Positions 15,060 to 21,970 of a stretch of DNA of 24,711 nucleotides are shown piece after piece. The DNA comes from Treponema sp. UBA1226. GTDB taxonomy: Bacteria; Spirochaetota; Spirochaetia; Treponematales; Treponemataceae. The stretch is from contig DBWY01000007.1 of assembly GCA_002309195.1 (NCBI GenBank), positions 1-24,711 of the forward strand, read 5' to 3'. Positions within the stretch are counted from its first letter, which is position 1. Every line of letters starts with the position of its first letter. Position numbers and translations under genes: made by a program. The notes below the pieces were generated by a model that saw only the letters and a list, made by a program, of their open reading frames with translations, did no database searches and was not told the DNA's origin.

Positions 15060-15845
15060 TTATTCATTCTCCAATATTATTCTTAATAAACTTAACTCTT
15101 CTTTTAAGTTCGAAAGCTCTTTTTCATTATTAACCCAGAAGAATTTTAAAACACCTTCATTATCCCATTCATAGTCAATATCACCATTTTTAACCATCCC
15201 CGATATTCGCCATAGTGCATGTATGTATAATGCAGAAACATTTTCATGTGAGGTAGAATATAAATCTTCTCCAACAAGTACATTAATAAGATTATTCATT
15301 GCAACCTTTTCGTCTTGCAGTGAATTATAAATTACATTACAGAATGTAAATCCATTTGAAATTCTTGCTGCAACTTTTGAAATATTAGCCAGTATTTTTG
15401 CAACAGAACCACTTACTTTTATAAATTTTGAAAGGTAGTCTGCGCTACATGCAATATTTAATACTGTTCCAGCGACGGAACAGTATCTTGAATATCCTTC
15501 ATAAGTATCTATAGCTTTTTTACCAAACAACTTGTCGACACTTTTTGACAAAGCATCACCCAAAAAGGGAATAGGAATAAAACCATATGCACTTCTTAAA
15601 GCTCCTTCAATAACAGTAATATCAGTTGTGAATGTATAAAAATCTTTAGAATTTTTAACGGAATAAACGTCTGCTCTTCCATCCGGATCCACATACCTCA
15701 CAGGATTGTTTCCAGCATAATGGTACAAATGAAAATTGACCGGAGTAACTGCATTTTTTTTGATAATTTTTGCTGAATTTAATAAGGTTATCCAGCTCTT
15801 TCCAGGGTTGAGGACACTTTTTCTAAGGATTTTTGCAGTTTTCAA
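15060..15845 (-). CDS. Rhs C-terminal tip C (candidate polymorphic toxin with conserved leader)
   Basis: The product is 261 aa from TTG. It has the shared leader (residues 1-36) and then the Rhs anchor FHLYHYAGNNPVRYVDPDGR (about 38-57). A unique tip follows: YSVKNSKDFYTFTTDITV, then hydrophobic helices (GFIPIPFLGDALSKSVDKLFG, SVAGTVLNIACSA, GSVAKILANISKVAARI), then an acidic C-terminal helix ending LSLLRIILENE. This is a canonical Rhs junction, where DPDG marks the end of the conserved core. No catalytic toxin motif is recognised; the hydrophobic helices may mean a pore-forming or pretoxin region. The promoter copy is at 15882-15910. It is an orphan, with no upstream Rhs repeats. Confidence 0.65.
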   Translation of the reverse strand: MKTAKILRKSVLNPGKSWITLLNSAKIIKKNAVTPVNFHLYHYAGNNPVRYVDPDGRADVYSVKNSKDFYTFTTDITVIEGALRSAYGFIPIPFLGDALSKSVDKLFGKKAIDTYEGYSRYCSVAGTVLNIACSADYLSKFIKVSGSVAKILANISKVAARISNGFTFCNVIYNSLQDEKVAMNNLINVLVGEDLYSTSHENVSALYIHALWRISGMVKNGDIDYEWDNEGVLKFFWVNNEKELSNLKEELSLLRIILENE

Positions 15846-15918
15846 GCTTGTTTTTCCTTTTTTTAATTCCCTTTATACCTTATTTTACCACTACTCCGAC
15901 CAAATCACAATTTGGCGG
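15682..15918 (-). repeat. Island repeat copy C (anchor block + leader/promoter block)
   Basis: The anchor block is 15682-15738 and the leader/promoter block 15739-15918. It is nearly identical to copy A over the leader, and identical to A and B over 15872-15914. The promoter motif is at 15882-15910. Confidence 0.85.
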
Positions 15919-15982
15919 TTATAAAAGCAATTCATTAATTCTATAAAATTTGAAAAACTAAATGAATTCAATATTTAAAAAG

Positions 15983-16171
15983 TTATTTTTTTTTATGAAA
16001 TAAAATAACTTGAACTCTAATAAAAATAAAAAAGGCAAATACAGAATAAATCAAATCAATAAAATTCTTCTTTGAACATAATTTATATAACTGAATGCAA
16101 TTCAAAACAATAAAATAAAGGATTATCAAACTAAAACATATACAGAAAACTAAAAGTATTAATTTTTTCAT
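15983..16171 (-). CDS. Small membrane protein, immunity candidate of cassette D
   Basis: The product is 62 aa with two hydrophobic segments (LILLVFCICFSLIILYFIVL and FIDLIYSVFAFFIFIRVQVIL) and a Lys-rich C-terminus (HKKK). The SD AGAGGAAAA precedes the ATG, and the start is 8 nt past the tip D stop. The first segment could be read as a signal peptide, but the second suggests a two-pass membrane protein. No family is recognised. The same position relative to the tip as in cassettes A-C supports an immunity role (inference). Confidence 0.6.
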   Translation of the reverse strand: MKKLILLVFCICFSLIILYFIVLNCIQLYKLCSKKNFIDLIYSVFAFFIFIRVQVILFHKKK

Positions 16172-16179
16172 ATTTTCCT

Positions 16180-16809
16180 CTAATACCCGTAATATTCAAC
16201 GAAAGATTTTCCAGCATCTTTGGTTAAAACTAAATCTGAAAAGAATTGATATGCTTCTTCACCAATCATTGTAATTATATTTTCTTTATTCAACTTTAGC
16301 GCTTTTTGCAATTTTGTTAGCATAGAAGGATCTTTGAGAAAAATTTCTTTAAGCGATTTTTCAACACTTTTTGATAAACCGATACCTATCGCTAAGTCAA
16401 GAAGATCCCCTAATCTACCAAACCACTTACGACATGCTTCTGCCTGATTCTCTTGTCCATCTATTTTTGTAACTATATATGCTATCCCATACAATACAGC
16501 ACCAATTATTGATTCAGGAAGAAGATGATCAATATAATCTGCTTTTTCATCTCCTTCAATTTCTGCAATAATAGTTGTTGTCACAATTTTAGCTGTTTTC
16601 CATACAGCATTAGCACCACCTTGCACTATCATACATACACTGAATGGGCCAGCTACCTCAAGACTAGCAATACCAGTTGCAATTTCAAGTACATCAAAAC
16701 CAATACCTAAGATTTCGTCATAATTTCTTTTCCACCATCGTGAATCAAAAACTTCCCTTCCATCCGGGTCCGTATATCTCACCGGATTATTGCTTGCATA
16801 ATGGTACAA
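16180..16809 (-). CDS. Rhs C-terminal tip D, 5'-truncated orphan
   Basis: About 210 residues. The frame opens after a TGA just upstream and contains HINFHLYHYASNNPVRYTDPDGR, the Rhs anchor. No ATG precedes it and there is no leader block; the only candidate start is a TTG within the anchor (16809), without an SD. The unique tip is EVFDSRWWKRNYDEILGIGFD, hydrophobic helices (IATGIASLEVAGPFSVCMIVQGGANAV, ESIIGAVLYGIAYIV), then LGDLLDLAIGIGLSKSVEKSLK and a C-terminal helical part. No toxin family is recognised. It is probably silent unless recombined onto an Rhs core or onto a leader block. The intact immunity-like gene follows. Confidence 0.55.
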   Translation of the reverse strand: MYHYASNNPVRYTDPDGREVFDSRWWKRNYDEILGIGFDVLEIATGIASLEVAGPFSVCMIVQGGANAVWKTAKIVTTTIIAEIEGDEKADYIDHLLPESIIGAVLYGIAYIVTKIDGQENQAEACRKWFGRLGDLLDLAIGIGLSKSVEKSLKEIFLKDPSMLTKLQKALKLNKENIITMIGEEAYQFFSDLVLTKDAGKSFVEYYGY

Positions 16810-16819
16810 ATGAAAATTG
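16762..16819 (-). repeat. Island repeat copy D (Rhs anchor block only)
   Basis: Homology to the anchor blocks of A (12831-12890) and C (15682-15738) ends at GAAAATTG, exactly where the leader block begins in A and C. Different sequence follows. Confidence 0.75.
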
Positions 16820-16824
16820 ATGTG

Positions 16825-16919
16825 ACTAAGGTAATATCAGCCTCAATCAACTATTTCAAAGAACTTATATTCATTTTATTGTATAATAATACAAAAATCT
16901 AGATTTTAATCACCTTAGT
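16825..16919. other. Gap upstream of tip D with inverted repeats
   Basis: The 203-nt gap between tip D and ilvE holds ACTAAGGT at 16825-16832 facing ACCTTAGT at 16912-16919. Inside is a short palindrome, TTGTAT-AATA-ATACAA, at 16879-16894. It may be an element edge or a regulator site. No ORF is present. Confidence 0.4.
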
Positions 16920-16931
16920 ATCCTTATGCAA

Positions 16932-16977
16932 AACGCCCGCGGCGAAATGAAGTAAACTTCAAGAAGCCGCGGGCGTT
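16932..16977 (-). terminator. Strong hairpin terminator downstream of ilvE
   Basis: A 12-bp perfect GC-rich stem (AACGCCCGCGGC at 16932-16943, GCCGCGGGCGTT at 16966-16977). An inner TGAAG/CTTCA stem lies in the loop. It is followed by TTTT on the minus strand. It starts 36 nt past the ilvE stop and separates ilvE transcription from the island. Confidence 0.8.
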
Positions 16978-17012
16978 CTTAGTTATTTTAGTAAATTCAG
17001 TTTAAATAAAAC

Positions 17013-18038
17013 TTAGCAGATTTCGTAAATCCAGCCTTCTGGTGCTTCTATGAGTCCCATCTGGATTCCTGTAAGTGTTTCGTAAACTTTTTTAAGTACA
17101 GGACCAAAGTCGTTCATTCCGCTTGGAAGACAGATTTCTTTTCCATGATCAACGATTTTTCCAATCGGTGAAATTACTGCTGCTGTTCCGCACAAACCAC
17201 ATTCAACAAAATCAGGAAGTTCATCTTTATGAATCTTTCTTTCTTCTACTTCGATTCCAAGATATTTTTTTGCAACATCAACAAGAGAACGTCTTGTAAT
17301 TGAAGGAAGAATGCTGTTTGATTTTGGTGTTACAAGCTTATTGTCTTTTGTTACAAAGAGAATATTTGCTCCACCTGTTTCTTCGATGTATGTATGTGTC
17401 TGTGGATCAAGATACATGTTTTCGTCAAAACCGTTTTTGTGTGCATCTACGATATTGTGAAGACTCATCGCATAGTTAAGTCCGGCTTTGATGTCACCTG
17501 TTCCGTGAGGAGCAGCTCTGTCAAGGTCAGAAATACGTACTGTAATCGGATGAGCACCGCCTTTAAAATAAGGTCCTACTGGTGTTCCGAAAAGTCTGAA
17601 CTGATATTCTTCTGCCGGTTTTACACCGATTACTGAACTTGAACCGAACATATAAGGACGAAGATACAATGTTGCACCGCTTCCATATGGTGGAACCCAG
17701 CTTGCATTTGCACTTACAACCTGTTTTACTGCATCAATAAAGCGTTCTTTAGGAAAGACCGGCATTTCCAAACGTTCACAAGTTGTTGCCATACGTTCAG
17801 CATTTAAATCCGGACGGAAAGTAACAATCTTGCCTTGTTTTGTAGTATAAGCTTTAAGACCTTCAAAACATGTCTGCGCATACTGAAGGACGCCGGCACA
17901 TTCAGAAATTGCGACTGTATTATCGTCTGTCAAAGTTCCGTTGTCCCATGCGCCGTCTTTAAAATTAGAAACGTAACGCTTATCTGTCTTAATGTAGCCA
18001 AATCCGAGACTACCCCAATCAAGATTTTGTTTTTCCAT
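17013..18038 (-). CDS. ilvE: Branched-chain amino-acid aminotransferase
   Basis: Fold-type IV PLP aminotransferase interconverting Leu/Ile/Val and their 2-oxo acids. The product is 341 aa, in the larger BCAT class. Features are GVLQYAQTCFEGLKAY, FRPDLNAERM, YLRPYMFGSS, Schiff-base Lys184 in GDIKAGLNYA, EETGGANILFV and GLCGTAAVISPIG. The start is supported by AGGAGG 7 nt upstream and by a good promoter (18078-18106). It is a single-gene unit ending at a strong hairpin and is divergent from a diguanylate cyclase. No T-box or leader peptide is visible in the short upstream region. Confidence 0.95.
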   Translation of the reverse strand: MEKQNLDWGSLGFGYIKTDKRYVSNFKDGAWDNGTLTDDNTVAISECAGVLQYAQTCFEGLKAYTTKQGKIVTFRPDLNAERMATTCERLEMPVFPKERFIDAVKQVVSANASWVPPYGSGATLYLRPYMFGSSSVIGVKPAEEYQFRLFGTPVGPYFKGGAHPITVRISDLDRAAPHGTGDIKAGLNYAMSLHNIVDAHKNGFDENMYLDPQTHTYIEETGGANILFVTKDNKLVTPKSNSILPSITRRSLVDVAKKYLGIEVEERKIHKDELPDFVECGLCGTAAVISPIGKIVDHGKEICLPSGMNDFGPVLKKVYETLTGIQMGLIEAPEGWIYEIC

Positions 18039-18077
18039 TTTTATTCCTCCTACTTTTTAAAAGCAGTTAATATCTTT

Positions 18078-18106
18078 ATTATATATTAAAAAGCTGAATA
18101 TGACAA
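18078..18106 (-). promoter_or_regulatory. ilvE promoter
   Basis: On the minus strand TTGTCA (18106-18101), a 17-nt spacer and consensus TATAAT (18083-18078) lie 39 nt before the ilvE start. Confidence 0.7.
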
Positions 18107-18168
18107 CATACGATTTTAGCATTCATCCTGGTACCGAAATTCTTTATATGGAATTATTCAGTTTAATA

Positions 18169-18177
18169 TGCTATAAT
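18169..18177 (+). promoter_or_regulatory. Extended -10 promoter of diguanylate cyclase 2 (leaderless)
   Basis: TGCTATAAT is an extended -10 element whose end lies 7 nt from the ATG at 18185. Transcription would begin at or next to the start codon. No good -35 or SD is present. Confidence 0.6.
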
Positions 18178-18184
18178 TTCTGTT

Positions 18185-20161
18185 ATGGCAGATAAAGACT
18201 GCACAATCGGAGTGATGATACATGACTCGTATACTGACTATACGAAGGAGATGATCAGCGGAATCTCCACATTCTGCAATGAAAAAAACTGCAGAATTCT
18301 TGTGTTTCCTGTCGGGGAACTTGGAATTTCGTATTCACCCTTTGAATACCAGCACCGGGCCATAGCCGCATTTGCAAACAGAAATAACCTTGACGGTCTC
18401 ATTATTGCCACAAGTACTCAAGGCAACCATGTTTCAAAACAGACACTCATCGATTATGTCCACAGCTTTAATGAAATTCCTCTTGTAAGCATAGGTATAG
18501 AAATTCCTGAAGTACCAAGCATACTCGTAAACTGCGAGCCGGGACTCAGGGCAATAATTACAGATCTTATAGAAAACCACAAAAGAAAAAAATTCTGTGT
18601 TCTCGCGGTTGAAGGAAATTCAATAGAAGCGCATGACCGTCTTAAAGTAATAAAGAAAGTCCTTAAAGAATATAAGATTGAACTTAATGATTCTGACATA
18701 ATTCTCGGTGCTTTTACTTACGAAAGTGCTGCAGATGCAATTGCTGAACATGTTAAAGAATACGGTTCGCTTGATTACGATGCTGTAATCTGCTTAAACG
18801 ACGACATGGCTTTTGCGTGCATCGATTACTGCAAGGAACACGGCATTAAAATCGGCAAAGACATTTCTATAACCGGCTTTGACGACATAAAACGCTCGGC
18901 ATACATAAACCCGAGTCTTACAAGCGTAAACCAGCAAACAATAAAACAGGGATTTATTGCAGCTCAGATAATCTGGCGTCTCATACAAAAACAGAAAGTA
19001 GATTTAATTACTCCGATTTCAACAGTTCCGATTTTCAGAAAGTCATGCGGATGCATTGAGCTTAATGACTCATCCACAAATTATCTTGATTTAAATTACA
19101 ACGAAATAAAATTTGATTCGAGCGACAGAGAATCTACGGTTGTAGAATGGATTGCAAAAAAAGCACAGCTTCTCAAAATGAATTTCTTTCACTCCTCTTC
19201 TCAGGCAGAAATTAATCTTGAAAAATTCAGGAAAACGTTTAAGGGAAATGTTCAGCAGTTTGATATCAACAAAGGTGCAATCGTTCTTTTTGATCCGCCT
19301 TTATATAAAGATCAGAATTATACAAGTATTGAACTTCCAGAAGAAGCTTACATGATCGCAGCTTTTGACAATCATAAAAACACTATGATTGACCCCGAAA
19401 AAGCTTCGGTAAAATTTAATCCAAGAAAAAATATTTTGCCGCAAAAATTTAAATTTGACAGCAAAAGACTTTATTATGTAAGTACTATTTCAAAATGTGA
19501 ACTTATTTACGGTTATATCATATATGAGAAAGGCAGTTTTGAAGAACTTCTTTACGAAATGATGATAACAATCCTTTCGCATCTTATGTCTTCTGCATAT
19601 CAGAATACAAAAAAAGAAGAAGCTGCAAAACTTTTAACTCAGCAGAATGAAATCCTTTCGATTATGTCAACGACAGACGAGATGACAGGTCTTTTAAACC
19701 GCCGCGGTTTTATGGCCTTTGGTCAGCAGGCTATCTATATGGGGCTTTGCAAAGACCAGTCAGGACTTGTAATATACGGTGACATGGACGGATTAAAGAT
19801 AATAAACGATACATACGGCCATGATGCAGGCGATATTGCGATAAAAGCAGAAGCAGAGATATTAAAATCTATATTCCGTGCAACAGACATAATAGGAAGA
19901 ATCGGCGGCGACGAATTCTGTATCGTAGCTCCGGGACTTCCTGAGCGTATTATTCCAAGAATCAAGGAAAATATACAAAAAGCCTGCGATAACTGGAACA
20001 ATTGCGAAAACCATCCGTTCAGGCTTTCGATAAGTCTTGGTTATGCAAAATTTGAAAAGTCGTGCTCAAGCCTTGTAGAAATAATGCAGAAGGCAGACGA
20101 ATCATTGTATAAAGAAAAAAAACTGCGTCACAAGCAGGGACTTAAAATTACGAACACTTGA
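18185..20161 (+). CDS. Cytoplasmic LacI-type sugar-sensor/GGDEF diguanylate cyclase 2
   Basis: The product is 658 aa and is a paralogue of 4071-6035 with the same architecture. A LacI-like ligand-binding module spans about 5-300 (YDAVICLNDDMAFACID, ITGFDDIKRSAYINPSLTSVNQQ) and ends in KSCGC. An uncharacterised middle region and a connecting helix (AAKLLTQQNEILSIMSTTDE) follow. The GGDEF domain has MTGLLNRRGF, YGDMDGLKIINDTYGHDAGD and IGGDEF with GGDEF at 574-578. An RxxD (RATD) lies five residues before GGDEF, so product inhibition is likely. No DNA-binding domain, signal or membrane segment is present. The ATG lacks an SD and sits 7 nt from the -10. Sequence divergence from paralogue 1 in the sensor suggests a different ligand. 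Its 3' end overlaps manA by 14 nt on the opposite strand. Confidence 0.9.
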   Translation: MADKDCTIGVMIHDSYTDYTKEMISGISTFCNEKNCRILVFPVGELGISYSPFEYQHRAIAAFANRNNLDGLIIATSTQGNHVSKQTLIDYVHSFNEIPLVSIGIEIPEVPSILVNCEPGLRAIITDLIENHKRKKFCVLAVEGNSIEAHDRLKVIKKVLKEYKIELNDSDIILGAFTYESAADAIAEHVKEYGSLDYDAVICLNDDMAFACIDYCKEHGIKIGKDISITGFDDIKRSAYINPSLTSVNQQTIKQGFIAAQIIWRLIQKQKVDLITPISTVPIFRKSCGCIELNDSSTNYLDLNYNEIKFDSSDRESTVVEWIAKKAQLLKMNFFHSSSQAEINLEKFRKTFKGNVQQFDINKGAIVLFDPPLYKDQNYTSIELPEEAYMIAAFDNHKNTMIDPEKASVKFNPRKNILPQKFKFDSKRLYYVSTISKCELIYGYIIYEKGSFEELLYEMMITILSHLMSSAYQNTKKEEAAKLLTQQNEILSIMSTTDEMTGLLNRRGFMAFGQQAIYMGLCKDQSGLVIYGDMDGLKIINDTYGHDAGDIAIKAEAEILKSIFRATDIIGRIGGDEFCIVAPGLPERIIPRIKENIQKACDNWNNCENHPFRLSISLGYAKFEKSCSSLVEIMQKADESLYKEKKLRHKQGLKITNT

Positions 20162-20963
20162 TTTTAATTATTCTTGCCTTCCCTTCTACGGTAATCTTTT
20201 CTCCCGGTGAAACTGCAAAAATATCTTCTTTATTAAAATCAAATTTCTGTCCGTCAGAATTTTTTATCGTTCCAGAGCCTTCAAGACAGAAAATCATCTG
20301 CCAGCTGCAGCTTTTCTCTTTATCTTCTGAACAAAGCATGCTGTAACCGCCCTTAACTTCTATTTCTTCAAGAGAAAAATATCTGCATTCAAACTCACCT
20401 TTAAAAGGAGCTACAGGAATAAGCGAATCTTCTTTTATTACCTTAAGTCCTTTTTCTACATGAACTTCGCGTGGTCTTCCCCAGTCATAAAGCCTGTAAG
20501 TAAGGTCACACGACTGCTGAACTTCTAAAAGCCTTAATCCCCCGCCTATTGCATGTACGGTTCCAGACGGAATAAAAACAAAATCCCCTTTTTTTACGTT
20601 TACAAAATTAAGATATTTTTCAAATTCATTATTTTTAATTGCAGATGCAAGCTCGTCACTTGAGTAAATTCCGTCTGAATTTTTTTTAAGACCAAAAACA
20701 AGCTTTGCATCGGATGCTGCATCAAGGACATACCAGCACTCTGTTTTTCCGACATTACCCTCGCCTTCAAGTTTAAGCGCAGCCTCATCATCCGGATGAA
20801 CCTGTACAGAAAGCGTATCATCTGCCTGTATAACTTTTATCAAAAGAGGATAAGTGCTGCACGCATTATAAAAGTTTTCGTGTCGTGCCGCAGGATGAAC
20901 AGAAGCAATCCAGTTTTCATAACCCCATACTTTATCAAGTCTGATCGGATCCAGTTTAATCAT
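20148..20963 (-). CDS. manA: Mannose-6-phosphate isomerase, class I (short type)
   Basis: Zinc-dependent isomerase interconverting mannose-6-phosphate and fructose-6-phosphate, feeding mannose use or GDP-mannose supply. The 271-aa product is a short cupin-type form. Zinc ligands are visible: QVHPDD (H56), GKTECWYVL (E75) and PSGTVHAIGGG (H137). LEVQQSCDLTYRLYDWGRPR carries the active-site Arg. The C-terminal half is the second cupin. The start has AGGA 7 nt upstream, directly after a hairpin/T8 terminator. Upstream on the same strand is a sugar nucleotidyltransferase, a plausible partner. The end overlaps the convergent diguanylate cyclase by 14 nt. Confidence 0.93.
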   Translation of the reverse strand: MIKLDPIRLDKVWGYENWIASVHPAARHENFYNACSTYPLLIKVIQADDTLSVQVHPDDEAALKLEGEGNVGKTECWYVLDAASDAKLVFGLKKNSDGIYSSDELASAIKNNEFEKYLNFVNVKKGDFVFIPSGTVHAIGGGLRLLEVQQSCDLTYRLYDWGRPREVHVEKGLKVIKEDSLIPVAPFKGEFECRYFSLEEIEVKGGYSMLCSEDKEKSCSWQMIFCLEGSGTIKNSDGQKFDFNKEDIFAVSPGEKITVEGKARIIKIKCS

Positions 20964-20974
20964 TGTGCATTCCT

Positions 20975-21011
20975 AAAAAAAAGCCGGGTTTTTCGCCCGA
21001 CTCTTTTTTTT
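20975..21011. terminator. Bidirectional-looking intrinsic terminator flush with the manA SD
   Basis: GCCGGG (20983-20988) pairs with CCCGAC (20996-21001; one G-U) around a 7-nt loop. On the minus strand eight T (20982-20975) follow and run straight into the manA AGGA. On the plus strand eight T follow at 21004-21011, reaching the stop codon of the upstream gene. Confidence 0.75.
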
Positions 21012-21918
21012 ATTTTTCCCAGAGCTTTTCAGGGTAATAGTTTGTCTTTATTTTGTTGATGATTTCCTGTTTTACAATTTCGCGGTCTTCTGGATAAGTC
21101 ATACCGAACCAGCTTTCTGTTGAATTAAAGAATTTAATTTTTCCCTTTCCGCTTTTTACGATATCACTTGCAGCAACAGGAAGAAGCGCTTCTTTCTTTT
21201 CTGTATAAAGACCTTCTTTCTTAAAGTTGTCCCAGTATTCATGAAATCCTTCAAATGCTTTTGGAGTAAAGCCGAAAAGGTTCATACTTACCCATTCTTT
21301 TCCTGTTAATTTAATGATTTTTCCATCGAGGTCGCTTACGATGTCACTTCCTTCGTAACTGATTTTTGTATTTTCAACGATTCCGTCAAGATACCCGTCT
21401 TTTACTGTACAGACGCCGCGGGATACAGAGCCGTTTTTACTCATTGTTTTTTCGAGCACATATCCTACCATTGCATGTTCTGTCGAGTCATTCGAAATAG
21501 AAGAAAGATATTCTCCGAGTGTTACGAATGCTTCGCGTCCATAATAGTCGTCAGAATTTATTACTGCAAAAGGAGCCTTGATTTTTTCTTCTGCACACAA
21601 AACTGCATGAACAGTTCCCCATGGCTTTTTTCTTTCTGCAGTTTTTGCAATTTCTTCCTGAGCTAAAAGGCTTTCTCTTGACTGGAATACATAATCTGCG
21701 TCAAAATTTGCAGCAATTCTGTCAAAAAGCTTTTCTCTGAAATCTTTTTCGATATCCTTTCTTATGATAAAAACTACATTTCCAAATCCGCTTTTTTTTG
21801 CGTCAAAGTTTGCAAAGTCCAGAAGACATTCACCATGCTGTCCAACTGCATCAATCTGTTTTACACCACCATAACGGCTTCCCATTCCTGCAGCTAATAC
21901 TAAAAGTGTCGGTTTCAT
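21010..21918 (-). CDS. Sugar-phosphate nucleotidyltransferase-like protein (GT-A fold)
   Basis: The product is 302 aa. The N-terminus carries the nucleotidyltransferase signature LAAGMGSRYGGVKQ, and the metal-binding aspartates appear as INSDDYYG. KPWGTVHAVLCAEE is typical of a widespread but poorly characterised family often labelled UTP-glucose-1-phosphate uridylyltransferase-like. It does not match GalU closely (no GTRFLPATK). I chose the ATG at 21918 because GGGGAA lies 6 nt upstream; a frame from 22005 would add 29 hydrophobic residues overlapping chrA. Adjacency to manA hints at a mannose-1-phosphate or hexose-1-phosphate substrate, but that is inference. Confidence 0.85.
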   Translation of the reverse strand: MKPTLLVLAAGMGSRYGGVKQIDAVGQHGECLLDFANFDAKKSGFGNVVFIIRKDIEKDFREKLFDRIAANFDADYVFQSRESLLAQEEIAKTAERKKPWGTVHAVLCAEEKIKAPFAVINSDDYYGREAFVTLGEYLSSISNDSTEHAMVGYVLEKTMSKNGSVSRGVCTVKDGYLDGIVENTKISYEGSDIVSDLDGKIIKLTGKEWVSMNLFGFTPKAFEGFHEYWDNFKKEGLYTEKKEALLPVAASDIVKSGKGKIKFFNSTESWFGMTYPEDREIVKQEIINKIKTNYYPEKLWEK

Positions 21919-21940
21919 AATATTCCCCTTAAATTGCGTT

Positions 21941-21970
21941 ATTATATCTATTATACCATGTTTTTCACAA
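21941..21970 (-). promoter_or_regulatory. Promoter candidate(s) for the nucleotidyltransferase gene
   Basis: On the minus strand TTGTGA (21970-21965), 18 nt, TATAAT (21946-21941). Between them is an alternative extended -10, TGGTATAAT (21958-21950). Both overlap the end of the chrA gene or the short gap after it. Confidence 0.55.

Noticed and set aside
13024..15914. Three identical 43-bp repeats as a possible CRISPR-like array
   Set aside because: Spacing is about 1.1-1.8 kb with genes between, there are no short unique spacers and no cas genes. The repeats are part of longer coding/promoter blocks.
18039..18180. T-box or leader-peptide attenuator for ilvE
   Set aside because: Only about 30 nt lie between the predicted start site and ATG, with no T-box motif, no Ile/Leu/Val codon run and no hairpin.
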